This document shows positions 11,465 to 23,999 of a stretch of 64,000 bases of DNA, one piece after another (within the stretch, counting starts at the first letter, position 1; every line of letters begins with the position of its first letter). The notes beneath the pieces are model-generated. The model saw only the letters and a program-made list of their open reading frames with translations, ran no database searches and was not told where the DNA came from. The DNA lies in NCBI GenBank assembly GCA_030490835.1, contig CM059974.1, positions 3,107,501-3,171,500 of the forward strand. The letters are read 5' to 3'. The position numbers and the translations under genes are program-made. The stretch is from Annona cherimola (lineage: Eukaryota > Streptophyta > Magnoliopsida > Magnoliales > Annonaceae).

Positions 11465-11805
11465 ATATATCCGGGTGCGCTTAAATGCATAACACTTTTC
11501 TAAAATGTTTTTAAAACTCCGAAATTCGTATGTGAGCCAAAGCATGAATATCTCTCTTATATACTTTTTATATTTTTCATATTTTATTTTGAACTTTAAA
11601 GATAAAAAGCATGAGAAATGCCTTATTTCTTTAATTTTAAATTTTAAAATAAAATAATAAAAAAATATAAAATATAAAAATTATATATGGGATATTCATG
11701 CTTAAGCCCACATAAGTATATAAAAAAATTTTAAAAATAAAAATAAATTGTGTATTAGATTAAGTTCACTAAAGCTAAGTATACTTAAGTGCACGGAATC
11801 ATTTC
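11465..11805. mobile_element. Foldback MITE (~340 bp)
   Basis: The left arm has CCGGGTGCGCTTAAATGCAT and GAGCCaAAGCATGAATATCTC. It pairs with the right arm, GGATATTCATGCTTAAGCCCA and TACTTAAGTGCACGGAATC. The AT-rich centre is also self-complementary. There is no coding capacity, and the target duplication is not resolved. Confidence 0.6.
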
Positions 11806-12359
11806 TCTTTATTATCACCATTGTCTCATCATATTACATACTTCTTCATCTCACACCTTTTTTTCTCAATACTAAAAGGACAACAAATTTTTTTTTAAAA
11901 GAGTATCATTAGAACCTAGTATAGCAAACTACTAAGATAATATTAATTCCGCTCTGCTAATTGCCTATTTTATTTTAGTAAACAAGAAAAAAAAAGAAAA
12001 TTTTCACCATTCTTCGATTTACTGCAACATGATAATGATCTAATTTCTTATTTTTCTTGTTATAAATATTTTAAATTATTAATTTATCATAATTTCTATT
12101 AAAAGATAACCTATTTATTTTATTTTTAATCATTATTTTTTATCACATTAATTCATTTAATTTTTCTTCACTATTTCACGTGTGTTGGGCAATGTAAACA
12201 ATTTTCTTCAATTTTTTACACATTTTTCTATCAGCTAGCGCACTTGTTTATTTTTTTTTTTGGCAAGGAACTTACTTTCGATCATTTTTCATATCTTGTA
12301 TATTTTAACTTTATTCCAGGCTTTACTTTTAATCACCCCCATTATATCAGAGCCATGTT

Positions 12360-12610
12360 TCACTGCCCCCGGTGCAAATCCTATTTTTTCAAAATTTTTT
12401 TGATAATTTTTTTATAACATTGTTAATCTAAGTATATATATTTAACTTACATATTAAGTTTTATTATTTTTGAAGATGTATATGTATTTTGAATTTTTAA
12501 ACATAGTAATATTTTAATTATTTGTAATGACTATAATATCACAATTTTTAAAAATAAAAATATATTTCTAAAAATAGTCAAAATTTTTTGGATAGAAAAA
12601 TAGTAAAACG
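12360..12610. repeat. AT-rich foldback remnant (family E core)
   Basis: The core pattern (TTTTTATAACATTGTTAATCTA, then a TTTTAAACATAG-type centre) is shared with the cores at 21425-21760, 26765-27050, 46000-46290 and 27334-27758. The terminal GTGCACC-type motifs are missing here or eroded. Confidence 0.35.
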
Positions 12611-12739
12611 GCTAGTTTATAAATCAAATACACATGCCACAACAGCATTTGCCGTCGTTTTTCCCCGCATGGGAGAGACGCTGTTTCAATTCGTGCCTAG
12701 GGCTTTTTTACCCAGTTTTCGGCGGCAGCATTTGTATGT

Positions 12740-12810
12740 AAAGTAGTGGCGTTATTTATAGTGGTGCTATTCTCTTCAGTTTCTACGGAAGCATCCACCA
12801 GTTGTGATAG
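12740..12810 (+). repeat. SINE 3'-end fragment
   Basis: ATTCTCTTCAGTTTCTACGG followed by AAGCATCCACCAGTTGT matches the 3' body of the SINE-like copy near 25920-25955 (ATTCTCTTTGAAGTTTCC, GGGAGCGTCCACCAAGTT). Only the end is recognisable; a possible degraded B-box (TTTCAATTCGTGCC) lies ~80 bases upstream. Confidence 0.4.
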
Positions 12811-13991
12811 AAGATGTTTATATAATATTATTAAAATGTGTGTAAAACTTTGTTAGCAAATTGTAATAATATTTCAAAAAGTCCGAATGTAATGTCAATT
12901 AAGATGATGCAATATATATGAATAAAAAAAATCAAATATAAATAAATTAGTAATTTTAAATATATTTTGAAATTTCAATGCACACTGATGCAACATTAAC
13001 CATTATACTATATCACTCCCACTTTTTCCAAAAACTTCTACATACTTGTTTTTTTAACCATTTACGGAAGCACACTTTTCTCCCCCCACTTTTCCATTCC
13101 CAAACGCACAAACGGACACGTATAAAATTAACTGCCGACCGAGGATAAAGGATTGCATTGGTTGCACAAGCCGGTAATATGCATTGATTGGACGATCGAA
13201 AGCGAAGGTTAATTGATTTTTCCCTGGTTTTCTTTCATCGAGCACTTCTCTCCCGTTTAAAAAGTATACATCGATCTTTGGTGTGGGTGTGGGTGTGGCC
13301 ATCTTCACTTTTTATTTTCGAGTGGAAAGATTGATTGGTTTGATCTCGGCCGCACGTAACTGGTCGTTTTAACTGGTGGTGGGGTCTACCATGCATTTTG
13401 AGCATGAGGACATGCATCCAGCCATTCATTGTAGTCACGTCACCTTGAAAAGGTGGATGAAAGAAACAAAACGTTGGGGTGGTGCAACCATTGGTCTCCC
13501 AACAATTGTGCGTGGGTGAAGCTTTCTAGCTCCAATAATATTCACGCCATCTTTTCCCTTTTATCAACTGCACATTTTTTTTCTCCTCCCTTTTGTATCG
13601 ATTGCCTAAACACTGATGAGATGGGCCGTATCGACAGGGAGAAAAGTTAAATTAGTATCATTTGTTTTTGAGTCCAATTCTATAGAGATATGCATAGCTT
13701 TCATTTCGCATTCCGCTCAATCTAAAATTGTTCATGAACGTGCCACAACAACCATCACTCCCCAAAAGAATTCTTTAGACATGGTGTCTTATCAAAGAAA
13801 AGGTTACTAGATATTTCTCTCTTTTAGTATAATTAAATATTTTCTCAATGTTACTTATATTTTCAAGTATCATATTCGTTTCTTCATTCAAAATCTATGT
13901 ATTTGCTAAAAAAAACTCACTACTTTGCAATACACTTTTTTTAAGTGATGTTAGTGGTGAGAAAATCCCGCACTATCAAGAGACTTTAACA
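12811..13991. other. Intergenic, nothing recognised
   Basis: Mixed-composition DNA. Short open frames on both strands (13054-13650) have no recognisable domain, start context or splice partners. The TG-rich GTGTGGGTGTGGGTGTGG at about 13279-13297 is a minor simple repeat. Confidence 0.4.
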
Positions 13992-14010
13992 GTTTGTGAT
14001 TATATGTCTT

Positions 14011-14286
14011 TTTTTTTTATAGGTATATTTACATATATCTCAACACATATTACACCGAAGCTCTGAGACATTCATACAAATCGGGAGACACGCAACTCCC
14101 CAAAGAAATCTGGAGACACAGCTTCACCAAAGAATTAGGAAGACACAATTTTCATCGACCGAAAGGGAGACCAACGCTCCCATAACAATTTTTTCCTCAA
14201 AAACCCAAGGTGGGATTTGAACTCTAGACCTCTACTCCGAACGCTCCACTAACAGCAGAGTCAACCAACTGAGCTAGCCTTGGTTG
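14011..14286 (-). mobile_element. tRNA-derived SINE, copy 1 (minus strand)
   Basis: Read on the minus strand, it begins with a tRNA-like head. The A box is TAGCTCAGTTGG and the B box AGTTCAAATCC, both matching the RNA polymerase III consensus. The body ends in repeated GTGTCTCC..GATTTCTTTGG motifs and AATATGTGTTGA, plus a short poly(A). Flanking 19-bp direct repeats, GTTTGTGATTATATGTCTT at 13992-14010 and the same with one change at 14287-14305, are the target duplication. The body is homologous to the SINE at 19843-20079. The head is not a functional tRNA: it cannot fold a full cloverleaf and is continuous with the body. Confidence 0.88.
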
Positions 14287-14305
14287 GTTTGTGATTTTAT
14301 GTCTT

Positions 14306-15973
14306 GGTTTATACTTTCTACTTTAGTTAGTCATTTTGGGATAAAACTAACTAATTTCAACACTTTTGTCACAAAAAATATTATCTAATAGTGATAAAAC
14401 ATAATATGACTAAAATTTTTTTTGTAATAATTTTATTTTTGTTTAATCCCTCACTTAAACGTCAACTCTTGTCTTCTATCATTTCCTTAATTGTTTCAGC
14501 TTATCTTATATATTTATCTCCATAGAATCTATTCTTATATATCTTTCATGTTAATTTCATGATCAATTAGGCTCCATTTGTAGTGAAATGTACCCTAAAT
14601 AGGGTGCATTAGAATGCAATTTAGTATTTTTTATATATACATTTATAGCCTAAAATTTGCTTGTGAACTTAGTTGTTATTACTTACTTTAATTTTGTCCC
14701 ACATTATTAATTTAATTAAATGAGATCAACCTAATTTGGTTATCATATATCCAAAGGGCGACAAGCATGCAAGCAAATACTTCATAATTTGGAGAGAACA
14801 TTTCATGATCAGCTTATCATAATTGAAGAGCTTGTTCCAAACAATGAAAGATTCTTGGATTAAATCTATATATAGGATGAGAATGTAATGATGTGTATTG
14901 GAAAAAAGTAAAGTTATATTAAAAATGGGTAAAGTTGTGTTGAAAATTAAAAAAAAAACTGTCTTGAGAATTAAAAAATTATTTTGAAAATGATGATACA
15001 GTTGTAATTCAAGAGTCTTGTATAATTTAGAATAGGCTCTAAAAATGCAGCCTACCGAAAATAGGGCGTACACGTGCCAACCTCAAAATCTAAGTTTATT
15101 GGATATTTTGCATTCTTCTTCCCATGTTTTGCAAATTTACAATTTCCATCTATGAGGCTATAACTATTGATCAGTTCATGAAAATGCTCAATGATAAACT
15201 TCGTTTCGAAAAACATCCCCGTTCTCGATAACCGTTGGCATGTAAGTTTTCATTTCTATCATAAAGTCTAAGGTCTATTGGATATTATAGGAGCATTGTT
15301 ATAAACAAAGCACTTAGTAGAAATGTTTCTGCAGATCAATTAATTATAGAAAAATTATAAAATTATAAGAGGTAAAGAAGACAACTTTGAATAGTCAATT
15401 AAAATATTTATCTTCTATGTGCGCTAAAATATATATTTATAATAGGTGGGAATAGAATATTGGCCATAAATATCACGGACTTCAGTTCAGTAGTATCATT
15501 ATTTGCAACTTCAATCAATATGGGGTTTTCCCAATGCAGTGTTTGTAATTTGCAAACTCCATTGGACCTCTATATATATGCAGGTGAATTGGGTAGGTTA
15601 ATTTTTTAATTGCCTTCATGTTGAGATAAGATGAGAATTTGGGTTCCCAAATCAGACCTCAACAACTGTACACGGTATCTATCTCTTCACTGTCAGATTC
15701 GAGTGCTAGCTGTTGTTTACATGGATAATGGGGCAAACAAAGGGCACAAGAAAAGCAAGCAGTGGATTATAGAAGTGATATTTACAATTACAGTTTTGAC
15801 TTACATAGCCACATTACAATTTCCTAATTGTGGAATAACAACAGTAGTCAACTTTAATACTGTTCTAATACGAAAAGTACAAAAGTCCAAAAGACAAAAA
15901 GGAGTGCGCATTCCAACCATCTCTCTTTGCATTGGCTGGGCTGCTTGCAACAGCAATACAGCATATATAGGCC
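14306..15973. other. Transporter 3' flank and intergenic
   Basis: AT-rich DNA. The last few hundred bases (about 15540-15973) are presumably the 3' UTR of the transporter read on the minus strand. A + strand open frame at 15631-15990 overlaps it antisense and has no recognisable features. An AGGGTGCATT / AATGCAGCC pair at 14600-15060 hints at another element but is too weak to call. Confidence 0.4.
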
Positions 15974-18961
15974 CTAAATCTCTATCTTGATCATCTGTTG
16001 CTGGGCTGTTGGGATCTGGTTATTGCCATCCTTCTCAATTTCATCAGCAAGGTAGGTAGAGTGGACCCCATACAGGATGTAGAACAAGGTGACCACACAA
16101 CTCCACACCCCAAACCTTTGGAAGGCCTTCTTCTTGAGTGTTGTCATGAGGAAGACATTGAGAAAGATGGAGGCAGCTCCAGGCCATGGCATTAGTGGTA
16201 CGGACCACTCCGTCGGCCGCCACGCGCATGGGAAGCAGCGGTCGAAGATGACGGTGGTGGCGATCAGTGCCCCTCCTAATATGGCTAGGACCCACCATGG
16301 TTGTTTGAGCTTCCATGAGAGGGAGAAGCCAATGGAGGTGGATGTGAGGAGGAGGAGGAAGATGAGAGTGGGGAGGGGGCGATTGCCTCCTTGCTTCGCG
16401 TGGCGGCGGTAGACAAGTGCATTGGCCACCATGTAGAACACAAAGAGAGTGCCGATGGAGATCATTTCGAAGATGGTTTGGAGGTCAGTGAACAGTGCTA
16501 TGGATGCAGTGCAAATGCCTGTGTCATGAAGGCAAAAGATGGAGAATTTGCATGAGCTTTGCTATTCATCGATATTTCAAGGGAACAAATAAATAATAAA
16601 ATTAAAAAATGGGTATTTGAAAGTTAAAGAATATAATTCAATCCTATAGTTCACAAAAATCAATCCTAGCATGTTATTTATTTACTTATTTTTTGTATGA
16701 GCTTATCGAAATGAATCGAACCTAAGTAAATTCATGTTGCTAAAGCCCATGAGAGTGCTAGTACAATAATTAATAAGGTATTAGGAATTTAGTGGACTCG
16801 GCTATTAGGGATGTGGGTGAGACATTTTGAATTGGATTTCTGCAGTCTATTTGATTATGTGTTTTCCCCACTATATTGAAGGTTTTGCCTTTTAAATTAG
16901 ATATGCCTCTTGCGTGTGTGATTATCTGGGTATTTGCAACATAACATACCTAGGAATATTGTAGCATTCATGGGTGTGCCTGTAGAAGGATGCACTTTAG
17001 CCAACCAAAGTGGCACAAGCCCGCTCCTTCCAATGACACAGAGATATCTAGCTTGTCCCAGCATTGCCACCACAAGAGAAGCCACAATTCCTAAGCTTGC
17101 ACCAGCTGCAACGATGTTGCCTGCCCATCTCCAGTCTTCCAAACGCCCAAATGCAAAGGCATATGCACTCTTCTCTGGTATCTACAAAGCTCATATATGC
17201 AATCAATTAGAGGCCGAGTACGAACTGACATGCTAGCCACTTCTGCCTTTTTGAAATAAAAAAATTATATTACCTCATCGTAAGGAAGCATCAAGGAAAG
17301 AGACAAGGCCATCAGACAGTAAATGACAGAAACTATCAGAACAGATCCAGCAATGCCTATGGGAAGGCTCTTCGAGGGATTCTTGATCTCTTCTGCCATG
17401 GTGGACACAGAATCATAGCCAATATAGCTCAAGTAGACAATGGCTGCCCCATCAAGGACTCCTTTAGCTCCAAATGGAGCAAACCCATTAGGCCTGATGA
17501 GATTGCTTGTGCTCCCAATGCAAAAACCAGCAATTATTATGAATCCAAAGAAGATGACATGGAAAACTGTCATCACGAGGTTCAATGTAGAGCTCTCCTT
17601 GGTGCTGCAATCCCAACAAAAAACACCACGCCGTCATCATTCCCTAATCCTTGATAATAGAAATCCATCATCATTTATACGCTAGTGCTAGCTGCTATTG
17701 AAAATAAATAATTAATTACCACTAGCGATGGTAGTAATAATACTCCATCATCCATGATTGTCGTGACATCAACCAATTTCTAGGATTCCACCCAAACCAC
17801 ATAACCAACTAATAGATAACAATAAAATAATCCAGTAATTAATCCTCCTATGACAAACATCTAATCACCCCCAAGTACTCTACATATAAAACCCATCATG
17901 GCCTACTCTTTTACCGATAAAATATTAGTGATAAGAAAGACAAGTATGGAACACCCAATGCCCAGTTTTTAGATTAATGCCCCAACATCGATCCAAAACA
18001 ATTAAATAACCCAAAATTCTAAATTTCCCACTCACCCACGATCAAACAAAAAGCTTAAAAAGCTTAAAGGGTCTAAAGAAATAACGAGAAACCACTAACT
18101 GACAACCATAAGAAGAGATATAATAGAACTGAGATATCAGACCTGTGACATAGACAGAGAGTGAGAAGAAGAATAAGGACTACGGCGGGAAAATCCAACA
18201 TGAATCCACCCACATCAATTCTCCATGAATTTGGTTCCTGAACTCCGAAGGCGCTGCCGAAGTAATCTGTGAAGGTCCTCGCCACCGCCGCATTCGACAA
18301 CACATACTCCAATAATATATTTGCTCCTCCAAAATATCCAGCGAATTCACCTACAAATAAAAATAAAAATAAAAAATCCAGCCCAAACTGATCATATATA
18401 TATGGCTGTGACTGAAAGCAAATGCTGTGAATATGAAAGTTGTGATTGTGGCTGTGGCCCTGCTCATCACTGTTTCATCAATTACTGCATTGAACACAAA
18501 ACATGATATAGTAGAAAAGCAAGAGGAAATGAAGATACATTAAAATAAGTTTTTCCAGTACCAAATGTTATTCTTAGATAGCTGAAAGCGCCGCCAGCGA
18601 CTGGTATCTCGATGGAGAACTCGGTGTAGCACAAAGACGAAAGGAGAGCTGATACGCCCGCGATTATGTACGAAACGAAAACGGCGGGGCCAGAGTTGTG
18701 TCGTGCGACGGGCCCGGTAGCGCTGAAGACTCCAACACCAAGCATGCCACTCATACCAAGCGCCACAAGATCATACCATTCAAGCTTTCTCTTCATGTCT
18801 GCACCTGATCTTAGCCTCACTATATTGAGCTCTTCACTGGGAGACCAGGTGGCAAGCATTCTTTTCCTAAGCCTTTGTGGGGTCTGAGAGAGGGATTGGA
18901 AATAGGCTAAGATGGTGGAGGAGAGGTGGCAAGATGGCGGTGGTGGTGTTGGAGCAGCCAT
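15974..18961 (-). CDS. Cationic amino acid transporter (CAT/APC family), 5 exons
   Basis: Exons on the minus strand are 18961-18562, 18350-18143, 17604-17274, 17181-16950 and 16518-15974. All introns are GT-AG, and phases (1, 0, 0, 1 nt carry) keep one 571-residue frame ending MIKIEI. The product matches plant CAT permeases, which move Lys/Arg and other amino acids across plasma membrane or tonoplast with about 14 membrane helices. Seen in order: a cytosolic N-terminus (SLSQTPQRLRKRM), ADMKRKLEWYDLVALGMSGM, PVAGGAFSYLRITFGEF, EYVLSNAAVARTFTDYF, a TKESS loop, DGAAIVYLSYIGYDSVSTMA, EEIKNPSKSLPIGI, ASLVVAMLGQARYLCVIGRS, KVHPSTGTPMNA, EMISIGTLFVFYMVANAL, and a C-terminal WSVPLMPWPGAASIFLNVFL. The length is normal and no residue looks broken. 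It resembles the Arabidopsis CAT5-CAT8 group; I cannot choose the orthologue. The start at 18961 is the only ATG ahead of the conserved region after the TATA box. Confidence 0.94.
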
Positions 18962-19034
18962 GCTAGCTTGTATGGGAATTTTGGGACTTGAAATCCTTTG
19001 TTCCTGGTGTTTTGAGTGCTAAAAGGATGGGTTT

Positions 19035-19042
19035 TATTTATA
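19035..19042 (-). promoter_or_regulatory. TATA box of the transporter gene
   Basis: TATAAATA on the minus strand lies 74-81 bases upstream of the ATG at 18961. A start site ~30 bases downstream would give a leader of only ~45 bases. This is inferred from position and consensus. Confidence 0.55.
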
Positions 19043-19842
19043 ATGATGAAGGAAGTTCTCACCAACAGGTTAAGCTTGACCATTATTCATTTTCAATTTT
19101 TAAAAAGATCCAAGTGGGCCTTTCAACTTGGTTCCTGCACAACTCCGAGTACTATTTGGAGCATGCAGCATATTCTACAACCACTTGTCATGGCCTCCTG
19201 CCTTGTGTTTGTATCTTGTAATCCATTCCTTCAATCATGAATGGCACTTCAAGTACTGTAGCACACATTTTAAAAATCAGGAACCCGCAAACATGGTTTC
19301 AATGTTCATGCATCTAGCCCTCTTAAACACGCAGCCTTTATCTGATGAATCCGATGCACTGAATAGACCATTTCACATGAAACGGATGTATCTAATTCGA
19401 GAAAGGTTTGGCTCGTTTTATTTATATTTAGATTAACCCATGATAAAATCGCGCCTCCTGATATATTGCATATGCAGGTAGTTAGGATGCGCAGCTAATT
19501 GATTATATGTACAAGTACGTCAGCTTTGTGCATAGAGTCAAAAAGAGAATGGTACCCGCCTCGAATATTAGATTGGTGGGGAGGGGACTGCTTTTGCTTG
19601 GGTAAATATTTTTTTAAAAGATAAGTCTTAATACATGTTTAATAATAAGAATAAATTAATATGCAAAGGCTAACATGTTTGAAAGAAAGCCTGGAATAGT
19701 GATGCCTCTGAAAGAAAGTAGGAGTATGAAAAAACAAGGGTAAATTTTGAAGTTGCACCATATGTTAAATGACTAGATAGTATGCTAAAGTATTGAATAA
19801 TAAAATTTTCCTAGTTAATGAAGGTATAAAAGCAGGCCATTT

Positions 19843-20079
19843 GACCAACCCCAAGGCGTGGTAGCGCTGTACATGCACTGGGGTGTGCGGTTCGAATCCC
19901 GCATGCGGGATTTCGGCCACAAGGAGAAATTTGTTAGTAGGAGCTGGGTCTCTTGTTCGGTTGTTGGAAGTTTTATTTTTCTTATTCTTTGGCGGAGCTG
20001 TGTCTCCGGATTTCTTTGGGGGAGCTGTGTGTCTCCAAATTTGTAAGTATGTCTCAGAACTTCAATATAATATGTGTTG
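19843..20079 (+). mobile_element. tRNA-derived SINE, copy 2 (plus strand)
   Basis: The element is bounded by a perfect 14-bp target duplication, AAAGCAGGCCATTT (19829-19842 and 20080-20093). The head carries a tRNA-like A-box region (GTGGTAGCGCTG) and a perfect B box, GGTTCGAATCC (19889-19899). The body includes GGAGCTGTGTCTCCGGATTT, a second GAGCTGTGTGTCTCC, GTATGTCTCAGAACTTC and a terminal AATATGTGTTG. The 3' ~100 bases match the minus-strand SINE at 14011-14286 at roughly 85% by eye. The two copies therefore share a tail but have different heads. It is 237 bp and has no coding capacity. Confidence 0.9.
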
Positions 20080-20093
20080 AAAGCAGGCCATTT

Positions 20094-21424
20094 AGGGTCT
20101 CAGCTGTGTTAAGTTAATCAAAGAAGTTGCATTGAAAAACCCCCAATCTGAAAAGAGTTCCCAACTCAGCTGATATTCTGTTAAAATGGTTGGTTGCAAT
20201 TCTTCCATATATGTGCTTTTTAAAGTTTTCTGCGATGCACCAATAAAAAAAAGTTTTCTCCATGCATGTTTAATTATGGTGGTCCTCAAACATAAATAAA
20301 TTTTAATATTTAAAGACCCAAATACGTTAACTATAGAATAATGTGCGTCATGATCAACGAACTCCAATCAGTTGCATGAGCGTATATATAAAAATATATT
20401 AAGGGACACGAAAACATATTTCCACATTATTTGGGGGCCACGTCGTAGGCAGACTATGGCCGAAAGTTTACTGCGATTTGATGTGCGTGGCGGCTCACCC
20501 ACTGCAATGTTGCCTTTGTTGAGGTTGACCCCATGCAGTCATTTTACCTTGAAGAAGGGAAAAAAATAAAAATAAAAATTTTCGATCTAGATGAATCGTT
20601 TATGTACGAAATTATGAATAAAAGAGCTACCTCGATATCCAGAAAGTATTTTGTTCATCGTCTTAAACGATAATTACCTCGATACTCAGAAAATATATGA
20701 TGATTGTATCTGATTTGTTTTACAAGTCCTGTGGGTTAGCTACAGCTAACTGTAACTCCTTTACAATAAAAGTTTGTAGTTGAATAAATCTGATTACAAG
20801 AGAAGGATAAATATATATTACTCGTAGAATACTTCCAGTTTATAAACTTCATAATGCTCAAAGTGAACTAATTCTACCACAACATATTGCTTACTTTTAC
20901 TCCACTGGCTACTGAGTAACTTTTACGATGTAATGCAAACTCATATATCACCTAAAATAAATGATTTTGGAATTCTGTGGTCGATCCATAGGTTTTATTA
21001 ATAAATATAATAGTTAGTTTAGATTGGACCAAAATATCAATAGATATTAATGGGCGAATGAATGGATTCGAATTGATGTTACATATATTTTTTTCATAAT
21101 ATGTCTCTTTGCAAATGATTTTTAAGCTTTTCAATCTATGAACACTTTTCACTAATGTTTGATCAAAATGATGTCATACCCATAATCTTTCCATTAGCAT
21201 CCCTTGAGAGTTAAATAAAAGCAATTTTTTTTTTGCTAGATGGGTGTGAGTGATTAAGGGAGATAATAAATTTTCAATTACAATTTGGGAGAAAGCTTCT
21301 TTTTATTTATAATTGTCATTTTAGTGGAGAGTAATCACGAAATGGCATAGATGTGACTATTTTCAAGCAGTCTTTGAAAATAAGTCCATAAGATAGGTGG
21401 TTAATTATATATGAGCAGTGATCT
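20094..21424. other. Intergenic, nothing recognised
   Basis: AT-rich DNA with short featureless open frames. CGATACTCAGAAA / CGATATCCAGAAA form a small duplicated motif near 20632 and 20680. Confidence 0.4.
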
Positions 21425-21760
21425 TTTCAGATCGGTCTGAAATTCGATGATTTCAGATTGGTCCAAAATTAGTTTTTATTTTTTGTAAATATGTTAATTT
21501 AGTTGTATTTAATCTATAAATTAAATTTTATAATTTTTAGATATGTGTACAATTTATTTTGGATTTTTAAAAACAGAGACATTTTAAGTTATTTAAATTA
21601 TTTAAGATGACTTATATACCTTTGTTTTTAAAATCTAAAATAAATATATATACATATCCAAAAATGGTAAAACTTGATTTATAGATTAAATATAACTAGA
21701 TTAACATGTTTATAAAATTTTTTTTTTTAAAAATAAAAAAATATTTTTGGACCAGTATGA
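21425..21760. mobile_element. Foldback MITE remnant (family E)
   Basis: The left arm (GTAAATATGTTAATTTAGTT, GTATTTAATCTATAAATTAA) and right arm (TTGATTTATAGATTAAATA, CTAGATTAACATGTTTATAA) are inverted copies around a central TTAAGTTATTTAAATTATTT. The same core occurs in 26765-27050, 46000-46290 and 27334-27758. Confidence 0.65.
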
Positions 21761-22094
21761 GGTGAGGCTTTCAAGCATGGTTCATGAATAACATGTGGTC
21801 AATACATTGCCTCTTGTATGGGTCATGGAGAACCAACATGGATAGATTGTTGCTTAACTCTAAAATTAAGGACTTGTGTACATGAAGCTATACAAGTCAC
21901 TATTTATTTATTTTTACGGAAAAGTCACTATAAATTGTCCGCCTTTAGCATTCGTTACCTCAGGAAAAGGAGTATTCATGCCGCAAGACCACTCTCCAAA
22001 AGTTTTTATTTTTTAACAGAACTGCCTCCCAATATCAACATGCTCGATCCCATGATAAGATTTGCCTCATCCTCTGCATCGAAGATTTCCGACA

Positions 22095-22252
22095 TAACCC
22101 GAAGTTTGTCCTAGGACTTATTAAAAAAATGAAGTTCAAACCAATCTTATCCCAATCCGGTATAAAAATATAATCAAACTGAATTTTTAAAAAGTAGAGT
22201 CAAGGTTAAGCAAACCTTGACCCCGTACGGCTCCCCCCAATTCCTACCTCTA
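22095..22252 (+). mobile_element. hAT family A fragment (right end)
   Basis: It matches the last ~160 bases of the 8060-8799 element: ACCCGAAGTTTgTCC, TATTAAAAAAATgAAG, ATCCGGTATAAAAA, TTTTTAAAAAGTAGaGTCA and a degraded terminal CCTACCTCTA. The left part is absent, so this is a truncated relic. Confidence 0.8.
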
Positions 22253-22317
22253 ATAGAAGTAACCTTATTTCCAGCTCCATATAAGTGAGAAATATACTCT
22301 TGTTTTTTTTGGTACAC

Positions 22318-22600
22318 TAGAGTGTGTTTGGGAAGCGATAAAATTTTTGGATGAAAAACTTATGGTGTAAAAGTTTTTAAAAGAAGAGAAAATGATGTGA
22401 TATGATAAGGGTAATGATGAGAAGTAAAAATAAAAAAGTTAAAATAGATATGTTAGTTGTATGAGTAATTGCGTAGAAATGATTGAAAAGTAGAATGATT
22501 ATATAAAAAATATGAAAAATAATTAAAAATAGGATAATTATGGAGAGTAAAAATTTAAAATTAATTAAAATTTTTTATGGAGAAACAAACACCCCTTAAA
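22318..22600 (+). mobile_element. MITE family D copy 3
   Basis: It starts GTGTGTTTGGGAAGCGATAA and ends AGAAACAAACACCCC, imperfect inverted termini. The interior has GAGAAAATGATGTGATATGA, TAAGGGTAATGATGAG, GTTAAAATAGATATGTTAGT and AAATGATTGAAAAGTAGAAT. Relatives lie at 44265-44525 (same orientation), 23695-23945 and 46730-47010 (inverted). Non-autonomous; superfamily not assigned because no target duplication is clear. Confidence 0.75.
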
Positions 22601-23694
22601 AATTTCTTTTATGGCCACTCGGGTGCTACCCGATGGTAATGATGCAAGTTGCATCAAAATCTCTTGATAATAAGGAGTGCGTGATCTCATGTATATAGAT
22701 AGGTGAGAATTTGTTATGTCCTATGTAAATGATTAGAGCTTATTTATTATTGTCTCTCATGTAGTATTATTGAGTTTAATTATAACATTAGATGAAATGT
22801 AATTTGTATAAACTAATCAAAAATATTTCTTTTATGTTGTTTTTGAAAAAATCTCCAATATGTCAAGACTTCCTTTTTCATGTTAAAAAAAATTCTTCTT
22901 TTTAGCATTTAATCTGGCATGATTGCTCACGATGACTCAACTCGTTGCGTGCCCTGTTAATATTATTTTTATTTTTTTAATTATTCTAACTTTTTTGACT
23001 TTATATGAATCTTCTTTTCATTCAACCATATTGCAAACATATTCATTTCACTCGTTAGCTTATTAGCATTTTATAGTGTTTGCACCTTCAAGTTAAACAA
23101 CATAGGATATATGATATATAAATGATATTTTATAACCTTTTGAGTCAAAAGCAAATATTCTTCAAAAATTTTCTATAATCATAACCTTTTGAAAATATAT
23201 TGAAACAATCAATTGAGTTGAACATGAAAGTTGAAATACATGGGGAATAAATCAAAAGCTAAATAATGTTTTTTTCTAACAATAATATTACTATATAAAA
23301 GGGGAGATTTTGTGGGGAATGGGGCATGCGTATACGACAAGTAGCCTTTTCCCTCATCACCCCTACCCTTCCCCCAAAAGATAATCCAATGCTGTCATGA
23401 TATATCTAATAACTGTTCTTCCTCCCCAATAATGTTGATATGGTTTCTAGCTAGCTAGTGACTTTGGGTTGGAGCCCACCGTTACAATATTAAGTATTCA
23501 CCTTTGTGGGACTTGCTTTAATTTGGATCTTTCTTTATTTGGTAATCAATTTTGACTCTTTTGTTGTTGAATGGGTTTGGTATTTTTCCTCTTTAATAAA
23601 AGTAGAGAAGACGGAGGATGATAATGAGATGCAACGATTCATTACATTGTACCTGAAGTTACAAGAATGAATATATATATATATGGTGTGTTTA
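22601..23694. other. Intergenic, nothing recognised
   Basis: AT-rich DNA between two MITE D copies, with no supported gene or RNA. Confidence 0.4.
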
Positions 23695-23945
23695 TCAATG
23701 AGGATAAAATGTCAAGTTAAAACTTTTCAATCTAAAACTTTTCACTTTCTACAACTATCATATTTTCCTATACAACTACTCTATTTTTCAATCATTTCTA
23801 CATAATTACCCATACAACTAACTTATCTATTTTAACTTTATCATCTTTACTCTTCATCATTACCCCTATCATATCACATCATTTGACGACTTTTGTTCTT
23901 CAAAATTTTTCACAAAAAGTTTATCTATTCCCAAACACATTCATA
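23695..23945 (-). mobile_element. MITE family D copy 4
   Basis: Inverted relative of 22318-22600. It contains CTTTTCACTTTCTACAACTA, CTCTATTTTTCAATCATTTC, TATTTTAACTTTATCAT, CATTACCCCTATCATATCAC and a closing GTTTATCTATTCCCAAACAC. There is no coding capacity. Confidence 0.75.
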
Positions 23946-23999
23946 ATCTTTCTTGTGCAGTGAAACACATTCATTTATCTATTTGTAAATGTTATAACA

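Noticed and set aside
14200..14286. tRNA-like sequence with good A and B boxes
   Set aside because: No full cloverleaf; continuous with a SINE body and flanked by a 19-bp target duplication.
15631..15990. 119-aa + strand frame
   Set aside because: Antisense to the 3' UTR and last codons of the transporter; no recognisable domain.
16044..16412. 90- and 107-aa frames within the last transporter exon
   Set aside because: Shadows of the real minus-strand exon 16518-15974.
19848..19910. tRNA-like sequence with perfect B box
   Set aside because: Head of the SINE at 19843-20079, as shown by the 14-bp duplication.
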